Origin: Candidatus Rhodoferax randersensis
GTDB taxonomy: Bacteria; Pseudomonadota; Gammaproteobacteria; Burkholderiales; Burkholderiaceae_C
Reading direction: 5' to 3'
Length of the DNA stretch: 64,000 nt
Assembly (NCBI GenBank): GCA_016718155.1
Contig: JADKEH010000002.1
Span: 248,001-312,000 of the forward strand
Below the pieces are notes generated by a model. It saw nothing but the letters and a program-made list of their open reading frames with translations, was not told the DNA's origin and did not search any database. Of this stretch, positions 9,058 through 17,247 are shown one piece after another. Position 1 is the first letter of the stretch, and every line of letters begins with the position of its first letter. Position numbers and translations under genes: made by a program.

Positions 9058-12000
9058 TTACATATTGCGCCGGTACTGCCCACCCACTTCAAACAGCGCG
9101 TTGGTGATCTGGCCCAGCGAGCAGACGCGCACAGCGTCCATCAGCACCTCGAACACGTTCTTGTTTTCGATCACCGCCTGCTGCAGGCGCTTGAGTTGCG
9201 CCGGCGCTGCATGCGCGTGGCGGGTGTGGAAGTCTTGTAGCCGCTTGAGCTGGCTTTGTTTTTCGTCCTCGGTGGAGCGCGCAAGCTCCAGCTTGTCCAG
9301 CACCGCGTCGCCATGCGGATTGCGGAAGGTGTTGACCCCGATGATGGGCAACTCGCCGGTGTGCTTGAGCATCTCGTAAGTCATGCTCTCGTCCTGGATC
9401 TTGCCGCGCTGGTAGCCGGTTTCCATCGCGCCGAGCACGCCGCCGCGGTCCGCTATGGCCGTGAACTCGGATAACACGGCTTCCTCCACCAGTTCGGTGA
9501 GTTCTTCAATGATGAAGGCGCCCTGGTTGGGGTTCTCGTTTTTGGCCAGACCCCACTCGCGGTTGATGATGAGCTGGATCGCCATGGCGCGGCGCACGCT
9601 GTCTTCGGTGGGGGTGGTGATGGCCTCGTCGAAGGCGTTGGTGTGCAGGCTGTTGCAGTTGTCGTAGATCGCGATCAGCGCCTGCAGCGTGGTGCGGATG
9701 TCGTTGAACTGAATCTCCTGCGCGTGCAGGCTGCGCCCACTCGTCTGGATGTGGTACTTCAGCTTTTGGCTGCGCTCGTTGGCGCCGTATTTTTCTTTCA
9801 TGGCCACGGCCCAGATGCGCCGCGCCACGCGGCCCATGACGGTGTACTCGGGGTCCATGCCGTTGCTGAAGAAAAAGCTCAGATTGGGCGCGAAGTCGTC
9901 GATGTGCATGCCACGCGCCAAATAGGCCTCGACCAGCGTGAAGCCATTGGACAGGGTGAATGCCAGCTGGCTGATGGGGTTGGCACCGGCCTCGGCAATG
10001 TGGTAGCCCGAGATCGATACGCTGTAGAAATTGCGCACCCGGTTGTGCACAAAGTACTCGGCGATATCACCCATCACCTTGAGTGAAAACTCGGTCGAGA
10101 AAATGCAGGTGTTCTGGCCCTGGTCTTCTTTCAGGATGTCGGCTTGCACCGTGCCACGCACATTCTCCTGCACCCACTCCCGGATCTTCTCGATTTCGGT
10201 ATCGGTCGGGTCGCGTCCGTTGTCGGTTTTGAACTTGTCGATGTTCTGGTCGATGGCGGTGTTCATGAACATCGCCAGAATGGTGGGAGCCGGGCCATTG
10301 ATGGTCATGGACACCGAGGTACTCGGGCTGCACAGGTCAAAGCCGCCATACAACACCTTCATGTCGTCCAGTGTGGCAATGCTGACGCCGCTATTGCCGA
10401 CCTTGCCATAGATGTCCGGGCGTGGATCGGGGTCGTTGCCATACAGCGTGACGGAATCAAACGCGGTAGACAAGCGCTTGGCGGGCAGGCCACTGGACAG
10501 CAGCTTGAAGCGCCGGTTGGTGCGAAACGGATCGCCCTCGCCAGCGAACATGCGCGTTGGGTCTTCACCCTCGCGCTTGAAGGCAAAGGTGCCGGCGGTA
10601 TAGGGGTAACTGCCGGGCACGTTGTCGAGCATCAGCCACTTGAGGATCTCGCCGTGGTCCTCGAAGCCGGGCAAGGCAACCTTACGGATGGTGGTGCCGC
10701 TCAAGGACTTGGTGGTCAGCGCGGTGCGGATTTCCTTGTCGCGGATCTTCACCACGTATTCGTCGCCGGCGTAGGCTTTTTGCATCTCGGGCCACTGCGC
10801 CAACAGCTTGTGGGCAGCGCCGTCCAGCCGCTGGGTGCGCTCTGTGGCCAGACGCAGCACAGTGTTCTTTGCGCCATCGCGACTGGCGTCGTCTTCATGC
10901 AGCATGCGCGCGGTCTCATTGAGTTGCTGCAGTTCACGCGCCAGCCGCGCCTGGCCGCGCGCGCGCGCCTTGTAGCCGCGCACGGTGTCGCTGATCTCGG
11001 CCAGGTAACGTACCCGTGCTGCCGGCACGATGGGGGTCTGATTGGTGCTGTGGCGCACTGCCACCACCGGCAGGCGTCCCTCGGTGAAACTCAATCCCAG
11101 TTCCGCCAGCCGGACTTTCAGTGCCTGGTACAGCGCGGTCACGCCATCGTCGTTGAAGCGCGCTGCCATGGTGCCAAACACCGGCATCTGATCTGGCGCT
11201 GTGGTAAACGCTTCGCGGTTGCGCTGCACCTGCTTGGCCACGTCTCGCAAGGCGTCCACCGCGCCCTTGCGGTCGAATTTGTTGATCGCCACAAACTGGG
11301 CGAAGTCCAGCATGTCGATTTTTTCCAACTGGCTGGCGGCGCCGAACTCGGGCGTCATCACGTACATCGGCACGTCCACGTGTGGCACGATCGCCGCGTC
11401 GCCCTGGCCGATGCCCGAGGTCTCGACCACGATCAGGTCAAAACCGGCCACCTTGCAGGCGGCGATCACATCCGGCAAGGCCGCGCTGATCTCCGAGCCA
11501 AAATCGCGTGTCGCCAATGAACGCATGAAGACGCGGGCCCCCTGCTGCCAAGGCGAGATGGCGTTCATGCGGATACGGTCACCCAGCAAGGCACCGCCGC
11601 TCTTGCGCCGCGAGGGGTCGATGCTGATCACCGCGACCCGCAGGCGATCGCCCTGGTCCAGGCGCAGGCGCCGGATCAGCTCGTCGGTCAGCGAGGACTT
11701 GCCCGCGCCGCCGGTGCCGGTGATGCCCAGCACCGGCGTCTTGACCGATGCCGCATGCGTGCGGATGTCTTGCACCAAGGCGCCCAGAGCCGGGCTGAGC
11801 GCGGCCCCGTCGCCCCGTGCGCTTTCCAGCGCGGTGATCAGTTGCGCCAAGGCGCGCCAGTTGGCGTCGGCGTGGCCCTGAATTGCCTGGACATCGGTCG
11901 GGGCGTAACTGCTGAGGTCGGCGTCACACCGCATCACCATCTCGCCGATCATGCCGGCCAGGCCCATGCGTTGCCCGTCTTCCGGGCTATAGATGCGGGT

Positions 12001-12375
12001 CACGCCATAAGCCTGCAGCTCGCTGATTTCAGACGGCACGATCACCCCGCCACCACCGCCAAAGACCTTGATGTGCGCGCCGCCTCGGCTTTTCAGCAGG
12101 TCGATCATGTACTTGAAATATTCGACGTGGCCACCCTGGTAGGAGCTGATGGCGATGCCCTGCACGTCTTCCTGCAGCGCGGCGGTCACCACGTCATCGA
12201 CGCTGCGGTTGTGCCCTAGGTGGATCACCTCGGCGCCCATGCTCTGCAGAATGCGGCGCATGATGTTGATGGCCGCGTCGTGTCCGTCAAACAGACTGGC
12301 GGCCGTGACGAAGCGCACCTTGTGCTTGGGGCGGTAGCTGGCCAGGGCCTTGAATTCGGCGGACAAGTCGGTCAT
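9058..12375 (-). CDS. icmF: fused isobutyryl-CoA mutase IcmF
   Basis: This 1105-residue protein has the IcmF architecture. An N-terminal B12-binding domain has FDGHD (H32 is the probable cobalt ligand) and GGHVEYFKY. A MeaB-like GTPase chaperone follows, with Walker A GTGGAGKS at 220-227. The acyl-CoA mutase barrel is C-terminal. The enzyme interconverts isobutyryl-CoA and n-butyryl-CoA (some members also pivalyl-CoA) using adenosylcobalamin. I place the start at ATG 12375, where the family N-terminus begins; the frame stays open 79 codons upstream but that part crosses the operator and a repeat. A perfect palindrome at 12448-12471 lies 73 nt upstream. Confidence 0.93.
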   Translation of the reverse strand: MTDLSAEFKALASYRPKHKVRFVTAASLFDGHDAAINIMRRILQSMGAEVIHLGHNRSVDDVVTAALQEDVQGIAISSYQGGHVEYFKYMIDLLKSRGGAHIKVFGGGGGVIVPSEISELQAYGVTRIYSPEDGQRMGLAGMIGEMVMRCDADLSSYAPTDVQAIQGHADANWRALAQLITALESARGDGAALSPALGALVQDIRTHAASVKTPVLGITGTGGAGKSSLTDELIRRLRLDQGDRLRVAVISIDPSRRKSGGALLGDRIRMNAISPWQQGARVFMRSLATRDFGSEISAALPDVIAACKVAGFDLIVVETSGIGQGDAAIVPHVDVPMYVMTPEFGAASQLEKIDMLDFAQFVAINKFDRKGAVDALRDVAKQVQRNREAFTTAPDQMPVFGTMAARFNDDGVTALYQALKVRLAELGLSFTEGRLPVVAVRHSTNQTPIVPAARVRYLAEISDTVRGYKARARGQARLARELQQLNETARMLHEDDASRDGAKNTVLRLATERTQRLDGAAHKLLAQWPEMQKAYAGDEYVVKIRDKEIRTALTTKSLSGTTIRKVALPGFEDHGEILKWLMLDNVPGSYPYTAGTFAFKREGEDPTRMFAGEGDPFRTNRRFKLLSSGLPAKRLSTAFDSVTLYGNDPDPRPDIYGKVGNSGVSIATLDDMKVLYGGFDLCSPSTSVSMTINGPAPTILAMFMNTAIDQNIDKFKTDNGRDPTDTEIEKIREWVQENVRGTVQADILKEDQGQNTCIFSTEFSLKVMGDIAEYFVHNRVRNFYSVSISGYHIAEAGANPISQLAFTLSNGFTLVEAYLARGMHIDDFAPNLSFFFSNGMDPEYTVMGRVARRIWAVAMKEKYGANERSQKLKYHIQTSGRSLHAQEIQFNDIRTTLQALIAIYDNCNSLHTNAFDEAITTPTEDSVRRAMAIQLIINREWGLAKNENPNQGAFIIEELTELVEEAVLSEFTAIADRGGVLGAMETGYQRGKIQDESMTYEMLKHTGELPIIGVNTFRNPHGDAVLDKLELARSTEDEKQSQLKRLQDFHTRHAHAAPAQLKRLQQAVIENKNVFEVLMDAVRVCSLGQITNALFEVGGQYRRNM

Positions 12376-12447
12376 GGTGTGTTCTCTTTCGTCAGTATCC
12401 GCAGCGCCTGGCGGACCATTCTCTTGGCTGCGAGCGGGTGCGGACCA

Positions 12448-12471
12448 ATTGACGTTTACGTAAACGTCAAT
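12448..12471. promoter_or_regulatory. perfect 24-bp palindrome, likely operator for icmF
   Basis: The half-site ATTGACGTTTAC is followed directly by its exact reverse complement. From memory, this resembles the ACGT-rich motif of LiuR-type MerR regulators of branched-chain amino acid catabolism in proteobacteria. Its position just upstream of icmF fits that role. Assignment to a named regulator is inference. Confidence 0.7.
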
Positions 12472-12553
12472 CATAGCCGACCGGGCGGTTTTCGTCTTTA
12501 TTTCAGCGCCACACGACCGGCACCACGCTTGCCGATAATGCACAGCTGAAGCC

Positions 12554-12602
12554 TTGCGGGACAGGCCGCCGCGCCCAGCGCAGCAAGCCCTGCCCTCAAC
12601 CG
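12554..12602 (-). repeat. diverged hairpin repeat, copy D
   Basis: On the minus strand this reads GGTTGAGGGCAGGGC, an unusual GC-rich loop, then CCTGTCCCGCAAGG and CTTCAG. It matches the outer blocks of the hairpin family but has a longer, different loop. No start codon follows at the usual distance. Confidence 0.6.
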
Positions 12603-12625
12603 ATCCGTTCACCTAGCTTGTCGCC

Positions 12626-13108
12626 ATGCCACTACACGCCCATCCGGTTACCGGCACCTCCCGCCCACCGTCGTCCACGCCCGACGACGACAATCCGCGC
12701 ATGCAGGTGCGCCCAGCGCGCGGCTACACGGGTGACGTGACGCCCGAACTGGCCTGGCACTGGTGGCAATCGGGTGAAGCGATGCTGGTTGACATCCGCA
12801 GCGACGCCGAGCGCGCCTGGGTCGGATACGTTCCCGGTGCCGCAGTGGTGACCTGGAAACAGTGGCCCGGCATGGTGTTCAACCCGGACTTTGACCAGGC
12901 GCTGACCGCCGTCGCGCCCCTCAACCACAAAGTCCTGCTGTTGTGCCGCAGCGGTATTCGCTCGGTGGCGGCGGCCCGACGCGCCACCGAGTTGGGCCTG
13001 CTGGCCTACAACGTGCTGGAAGGATTTGAAGGCGACCCCGACGAGCACGCGCAGCGGGGACATCTGGGTGGCTGGCGGCGACTGGGCCTGCCATGGCGCC
13101 AGGACTGA
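12626..13108 (+). CDS. rhodanese-like sulfurtransferase
   Basis: This 160-residue protein has one rhodanese domain. LVDIRSDAERAWVGYVPGA is the start of the fold, and CRSGIRSVAAA holds the active-site cysteine loop. Rhodanese domains carry a persulfide on that cysteine and pass sulfur to acceptors. The first ~25 residues are proline- and polar-rich and probably disordered. The closing GHLGGWRRLGLPW is common in single-domain bacterial members. There is no signal peptide. TAGCTT ends 6 nt before the ATG with no Shine-Dalgarno, so the message may be leaderless. The gene overlaps only the upstream-extended form of coaX. Confidence 0.88.
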   Translation: MPLHAHPVTGTSRPPSSTPDDDNPRMQVRPARGYTGDVTPELAWHWWQSGEAMLVDIRSDAERAWVGYVPGAAVVTWKQWPGMVFNPDFDQALTAVAPLNHKVLLLCRSGIRSVAAARRATELGLLAYNVLEGFEGDPDEHAQRGHLGGWRRLGLPWRQD

Positions 13109-13155
13109 CTGACTTGGCTGCCCACTCGGCGCGCGCCATTGGTGATAATCCCGCC

Positions 13156-13923
13156 ATGACCTTCCTGGCAATTGATGTGGGCAACACCCGCCTGAAGTGG
13201 GCGCTCTACCAGTCACCCCACCCCCACGCTGCCGTGCTGGACCACGGGGCGGAGTTCCTGGAACACGTGGACAAGTTGGCCGAGGGCCCATGGGCAGGCT
13301 TGCCGGCGCCCCAGCGAATGCTTGGCTGCGTCGTTGCCGGCGACGCCGTCAAACGTCGCGTGGAAGAGCAAATGGAAATCTGGGATGTTGCCCCGCAATG
13401 GGTGGTGCCCAGTATCGCCGAGGCTGGCCTGACCAATGGCTACGACTTTCCGACCCGCCTGGGCGCCGATCGCTGGGTGGCCATGATTGGCGCCTGGCAC
13501 CGCTCGCTGGCCCAGGGCCCGGCACGCCCGATGGTGGTGGTGATGGTGGGCACCGCCGTCACAGTGGAAGCGATTGACGCCACCGGCCGATTCCTGGGTG
13601 GTTTGATTTTGCCCGGTCACGGAATCATGCTGCGCGCCCTGGAGTCCGGGACTGCCGGGCTGCATGTACCCACCGGTGAAGTGCGCGAGTTTCCGACCAA
13701 CACCAGTGACGCATTGACCAGCGGGGGCACCTACGCCATTGCCGGTGCGGTCGAGCGAATGATCCAGCATGTGCGCGCCCACTGCGCTTGTGAGCCCCAC
13801 TGTGTCATGACCGGTGGTGCCGGCTGGAAGATGGCCCCAAGCATGTCTGTGCCGTTTGAGCTGGCCGACAACCTGATCTTTGATGGCCTGCTGGAGATGG
13901 CTGCACGGCGCTTCGCCCCGTGA
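13156..13923 (+). CDS. coaX: type III pantothenate kinase
   Basis: This 255-residue protein is a CoaX-type kinase that phosphorylates pantothenate as the first step of coenzyme A synthesis. The ASKHA-fold motifs are visible: FLAIDVGNTRLKW at residues 3-15 (phosphate 1), RLGADRWVAMIGA mid-protein, and VMVGTAVTVEAIDATGRFLGG (phosphate 2). GGLILPG follows. The ATG at 13156 gives the canonical N-terminus; the longer frame from 13093 overlaps the rhodanese gene. GATAAT ends 6 nt before the ATG. birA, often next to coaX in betaproteobacteria, is absent here. Confidence 0.93.
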   Translation: MTFLAIDVGNTRLKWALYQSPHPHAAVLDHGAEFLEHVDKLAEGPWAGLPAPQRMLGCVVAGDAVKRRVEEQMEIWDVAPQWVVPSIAEAGLTNGYDFPTRLGADRWVAMIGAWHRSLAQGPARPMVVVMVGTAVTVEAIDATGRFLGGLILPGHGIMLRALESGTAGLHVPTGEVREFPTNTSDALTSGGTYAIAGAVERMIQHVRAHCACEPHCVMTGGAGWKMAPSMSVPFELADNLIFDGLLEMAARRFAP

Positions 13924-13942
13924 ATCGATGCGCTCGACCCGC

Positions 13943-14563
13943 TCAGAAGTCCAATAATCGCGAAAAATCGGTATCCGCGCGGCCCGTCGTATCGGTGACA
14001 TGCACGGTGCTCAACTCAAACACGCAATGGGTCACCACGGCCGGCGACGCGGCCGACAAGGGACCGCTGAGCACGGCACGCTGAATCAGGTCGGTCAATT
14101 GCACGCGCGCCGCCTCCGGTGTCTCACCGTTGAGCGCGACCGAGGCGCTGATGACCAGACGCACCGTGACCTGCTCGGAGTCCGGGTCGCTCTGGTGTGC
14201 TTCCATGGCGGTATCCTGCAGCACCCGGCCATCCAGACCGATGAACACAATTCGCGCCGGGACTCGCTGCGACAGCACGTGGGTCAGGCCGTCGCCATGC
14301 ATCACCAGCATGGTGCCATTGGCGAAATCGCGGGCCCAGGCAGTGCGCCCGCCTTCAAAGCCACGAATCGAGAAACCATAGTCCTTGGGCGAGACCCGAT
14401 AGCGGCCAGTCGTATCGATGGTCGGGTCTTCGATCTCGAAGTCCTGTTGGACAAACGAAAAACGATTCCCCTGTGGCGTGTGCCGCTGGTTCGCCGAGGC
14501 CAGCGCCGGGGGCCGCTCGCGAGAACGAAGTTCACTCCATTGGGTCATCTGCGCCACCTCCAA
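13943..14563 (-). CDS. hypothetical protein, last gene of the M20-M14 operon
   Basis: The 206-residue product has no motif I recognise. It begins with a polar stretch (to about residue 35), then a mostly beta region containing GRYRVSPKDYGFSIRGFEGG and MLVMHGDGLTHVLSQRVP, and ends with a hydrophilic tail. There is no signal peptide or membrane segment. It starts 3 nt after the stop of the DUF2817 peptidase gene, so it is very probably co-transcribed and may serve the same peptide-turnover pathway. That link is contextual only. Confidence 0.7.
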   Translation of the reverse strand: MEVAQMTQWSELRSRERPPALASANQRHTPQGNRFSFVQQDFEIEDPTIDTTGRYRVSPKDYGFSIRGFEGGRTAWARDFANGTMLVMHGDGLTHVLSQRVPARIVFIGLDGRVLQDTAMEAHQSDPDSEQVTVRLVISASVALNGETPEAARVQLTDLIQRAVLSGPLSAASPAVVTHCVFELSTVHVTDTTGRADTDFSRLLDF

Positions 14564-14566
14564 ATG

Positions 14567-15679
14567 TCACGTTGACGGCGGCGGTGCACTCAATCCCACC
14601 GCAGCCTGGAACATCGACTGCCGGGCCTGGCTGACCACCTGGGCCTGCCAGACCTCGGTATCAGTATAGAACGCCGCCACCATCTGCTGGCGGATCTGGC
14701 TGGCCAGCATGGCCGGGGCATCGGGATGGTTGTGCAACCAGTGGTCGCCCCGCAGCGCGAACATCACCTGGTCCATGGGCTGGGTCCCGTACTCCATGGC
14801 GATGCCGGTGTACTCGGCTTGCGGGCACTCCTGGTACATCGCCAGCCACATCAAACCGGTCAGGAATGCGGAACTGGACGATCCGTCGTAGATCGAAGTG
14901 ACGGGCGTGGCGCCGCCACCATCCCACCATCGGCCCGCCCGCCGCAGCGCTTCGGGATCGTCCCGGCCGGCATAGATGCGCTCGCCTAGCCCGCTGGGAC
15001 CCAGGCCCGTGTGCAAATCAATCCAGGCCACATGGCGTACGCGGGTCGCGTAGTCACGCAGCACCTGGCGCACCGTGCGGTTGCTCCAGGTCGGCGCCGT
15101 ACCACCAAAAAACAGCCCATCGGGAAACTCATGCTGGCCGCGCGACACCGCCGCCTGGAAAGCGGCCATGCCCTGTTGCGCATGGAAGTCGGCCACCGCC
15201 TTGGCGTTGGCCGCATCAGGGGGCCAGTCAACCGGCAACAGCAGCGAATGCAAGGCCCGATAGGCTTCATTGGCTGGCAATGGCCCGGAGAAATCCTGAA
15301 AATTGCGGTTCAGATCCACGTTCTCGTTCGTCACACGACGACGGTGCGAAAAGCCATGCGGGTTGAGTGCGTGCAGGTACAGCACCGCTACGCCGTTGGC
15401 ACGGGCGTGGTCACGCCACGCCTGGTCGTGCAGCGCGTACACCTGCACCCCGCTTCCACAAAAACCCTCCACCCCGTGGCAAGCGCTGCTGACGATCAAC
15501 AGGCGGTCCGCATCGGCAGCACCGTCCAACGCCACATCCAGCGCCAGGTCCTCACCCTCGCTGCCCTTCTGGGGATGCGCATAGGAGCGCACCACCACAC
15601 CGGCCGTCGCTGCCGCCTCCAGGAACTTGCGCCTGGCCTGCGCGTACGAAGACGCAAAACTCTGCGACACGCCGTTCAT
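14567..15679 (-). CDS. DUF2817 M14-like metallopeptidase
   Basis: This 370-residue protein belongs to the DUF2817 branch of zinc carboxypeptidases. H68 and E71 in SACHGVEG are the likely first zinc ligands, DLNRNFQDF is the substrate-binding asparagine/arginine segment, WIDLHTGLG gives the third ligand, and AMEYGT the catalytic glutamate. The start at 15679 overlaps the stop of the upstream M20 gene as ATGA, a classic translational-coupling arrangement; the frame extends 39 codons further upstream but only inside the M20 gene. Family substrates are poorly known. Pairing with an M20 amidohydrolase suggests sequential processing of an amide or peptide. Confidence 0.85.
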   Translation of the reverse strand: MNGVSQSFASSYAQARRKFLEAAATAGVVVRSYAHPQKGSEGEDLALDVALDGAADADRLLIVSSACHGVEGFCGSGVQVYALHDQAWRDHARANGVAVLYLHALNPHGFSHRRRVTNENVDLNRNFQDFSGPLPANEAYRALHSLLLPVDWPPDAANAKAVADFHAQQGMAAFQAAVSRGQHEFPDGLFFGGTAPTWSNRTVRQVLRDYATRVRHVAWIDLHTGLGPSGLGERIYAGRDDPEALRRAGRWWDGGGATPVTSIYDGSSSSAFLTGLMWLAMYQECPQAEYTGIAMEYGTQPMDQVMFALRGDHWLHNHPDAPAMLASQIRQQMVAAFYTDTEVWQAQVVSQARQSMFQAAVGLSAPPPST

Positions 15680-16884
15680 GCCGCACCCCCGCGCCGCGCC
15701 GGTTGAAGCCAGGCCTCGGCCAGCCGCACCCAATAGGTGGCGCCCAGCGGGATCAGGGCATCGTTGAAATCGTAGCTCGGGTTGTGCAGCATGCATGGCC
15801 CGCCACCATGGCCCATCTCGCGGTGTGCACCGTCGCCGTTGGCAACAAAGGCGTAGCAGCCCGGCAGCGCCTGCAGCATGTAGGCAAAGTCCTCCGCACC
15901 CATGGTCGGCTCCTGGGCCCCCACATTCTGTTCACCCACAATGCTGGCCATCACGCGCCTGGCGAACTCGGCTTCCTTGGCGGAGTTGATGGTGGGCGGG
16001 TAGTTGCGCACAAATTCAAACTCACATTGCGCATCAAAAGCGGCGCAGGTGTGCTGGGCCACCTGCTGCATGCGCTGCTCGATCATGTCCAGCACCGCCA
16101 CCGAGAACGTGCGCACGGTTCCCTGCAGCTCGCAGCTGTCGGGGATCACGTTGGTGGCCTCCCCGGCATGGATCATGGTGACCGAGATCACGCCAGCGTC
16201 CACCGGCTTCTTGTTGCGGCTGACGATGGCCTGGAACGCCTGCACCATCTGGCAAGCGATCGTCACCGGGTCGATGCTGTTGTGCGGCATCGCCGCATGC
16301 CCGCCCTTGCCCCGGATCGTGATCTTGAACTCATTGCTCGACGCCATCACCGGCCCGGCGCTGACCGCAAACTTGCCGACCTGCGCGCCAGGCCAGTTGT
16401 GCATGCCAAACACGGCTTCCATCGGGAACTGCTCGAACAGGCCCTCCTTGATCATCTCGCGCGCACCGCCACCCCCTTCCTCAGCCGGCTGGAAGATCAG
16501 GTAAACGGTGCCATCGAAATCACGGTGGGTAGCCAGATGCTGGGCTGCGGCCAGCAGCATGGCGGTATGGCCATCGTGGCCGCAGGCGTGCATCTTGCCG
16601 GGGAAACGGCTGGCGTGGCTGAAGGTGTTGAATTCCTGCATCGGCAGCGCATCCATGTCGGCACGCAGGCCAATGGCGCGGTCAGCGTCTCCCGCCTTGA
16701 CAATGCCCACCACGCCGGTGGTGCCCAGGCCGCGGTGAATCGGGATGCCCCATTCGGTCAGCTTCTGGGCCACCACGTCGGCGGTGCGGGCCTCCTGAAA
16801 ACACAGCTCGGGGTGAGCATGGATATCACGACGGATCGCCGCCACGTCCGGCGCTTGCGCCACGATGGAATCAATCAGTTTCAT
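15676..16884 (-). CDS. M20-family amidohydrolase (hippurate hydrolase-like)
   Basis: The 402-residue product matches the aminoacylase/hippuricase group of M20 metallohydrolases, which cleave N-acyl amino acids. Metal-site motifs are LRADMDALPMQE, KMHACGHDGHTAMLL and FQPAEEGGGGAREM. The dimerisation-domain segment KGGHAAMPHNSIDP is also present. There is no signal peptide, so action is cytosolic. It leads a three-gene minus-strand operon with the DUF2817 peptidase (4-bp overlap) and a hypothetical protein (3-nt gap). The exact N-acyl substrate is unknown. Confidence 0.9.
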   Translation of the reverse strand: MKLIDSIVAQAPDVAAIRRDIHAHPELCFQEARTADVVAQKLTEWGIPIHRGLGTTGVVGIVKAGDADRAIGLRADMDALPMQEFNTFSHASRFPGKMHACGHDGHTAMLLAAAQHLATHRDFDGTVYLIFQPAEEGGGGAREMIKEGLFEQFPMEAVFGMHNWPGAQVGKFAVSAGPVMASSNEFKITIRGKGGHAAMPHNSIDPVTIACQMVQAFQAIVSRNKKPVDAGVISVTMIHAGEATNVIPDSCELQGTVRTFSVAVLDMIEQRMQQVAQHTCAAFDAQCEFEFVRNYPPTINSAKEAEFARRVMASIVGEQNVGAQEPTMGAEDFAYMLQALPGCYAFVANGDGAHREMGHGGGPCMLHNPSYDFNDALIPLGATYWVRLAEAWLQPARRGGAA

Positions 16885-17247
16885 TCAGAATCCTAATCAG
16901 TTGGGGACAGCGCCAACGGAACTGGTCCTTTGCCCGCCCCACGCCACGAAAGAGTGCCGTCATTGCGAGCCTCCAGTTCCGGGTCTGAACCGCACACGGA
17001 CCTTGAACCTGATGGCGTCACTGCGAGCGCAGCGCGGCAGTCCATGGATTCAGGGGTCCTGGATTGCTTCACTTCGTTCGCAATGACGATGTTCTTTCAC
17101 GCCAAAGATCCGTCCCGCCAGGTTTCAAAGGTACAGTTTATGCCGAGTGCGGCAAACCTGCCTGGAGCAGGCACACGGTCCTGACTGGAACGGAATCGAG
17201 GCGCGACTTAAACTTGCCACCATTGAGTCACTTGATTGAACCCTCTG
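16885..17247. other. 363-bp divergent intergenic region filled by repeats
   Basis: This gap separates the M20 operon from the molybdopterin oxidoreductase gene. It contains a degraded piece of the hairpin family (AATCAGTTGGGGACAG near 16899), then a CATTGCGAG-type palindromic repeat, then GATCCGTCCCGCCAGG near 17105, which resembles the other half of the hairpin family. The order suggests a repeat nested within, or joined to, a repeat. I see no gene. Confidence 0.55.
16958..17100. repeat. CATTGCGAG-type palindromic interspersed repeat, copy 1
   Basis: The block opens CGTCATTGCGAG and closes CGCAATGACGATGTTC, so its ends are inverted repeats. Internal pieces (GCAGTCCATGGATTCAG, GGATTGCTTCACT) recur in the copies near 25.3 kb and 55.8 kb. 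Similar palindromic repeats are known from many unrelated bacteria. Confidence 0.8.

Noticed and set aside
12376..12612. 79-codon upstream extension of icmF
   Set aside because: It reads through the 24-bp palindrome and a hairpin repeat, and the family N-terminus begins at 12375.
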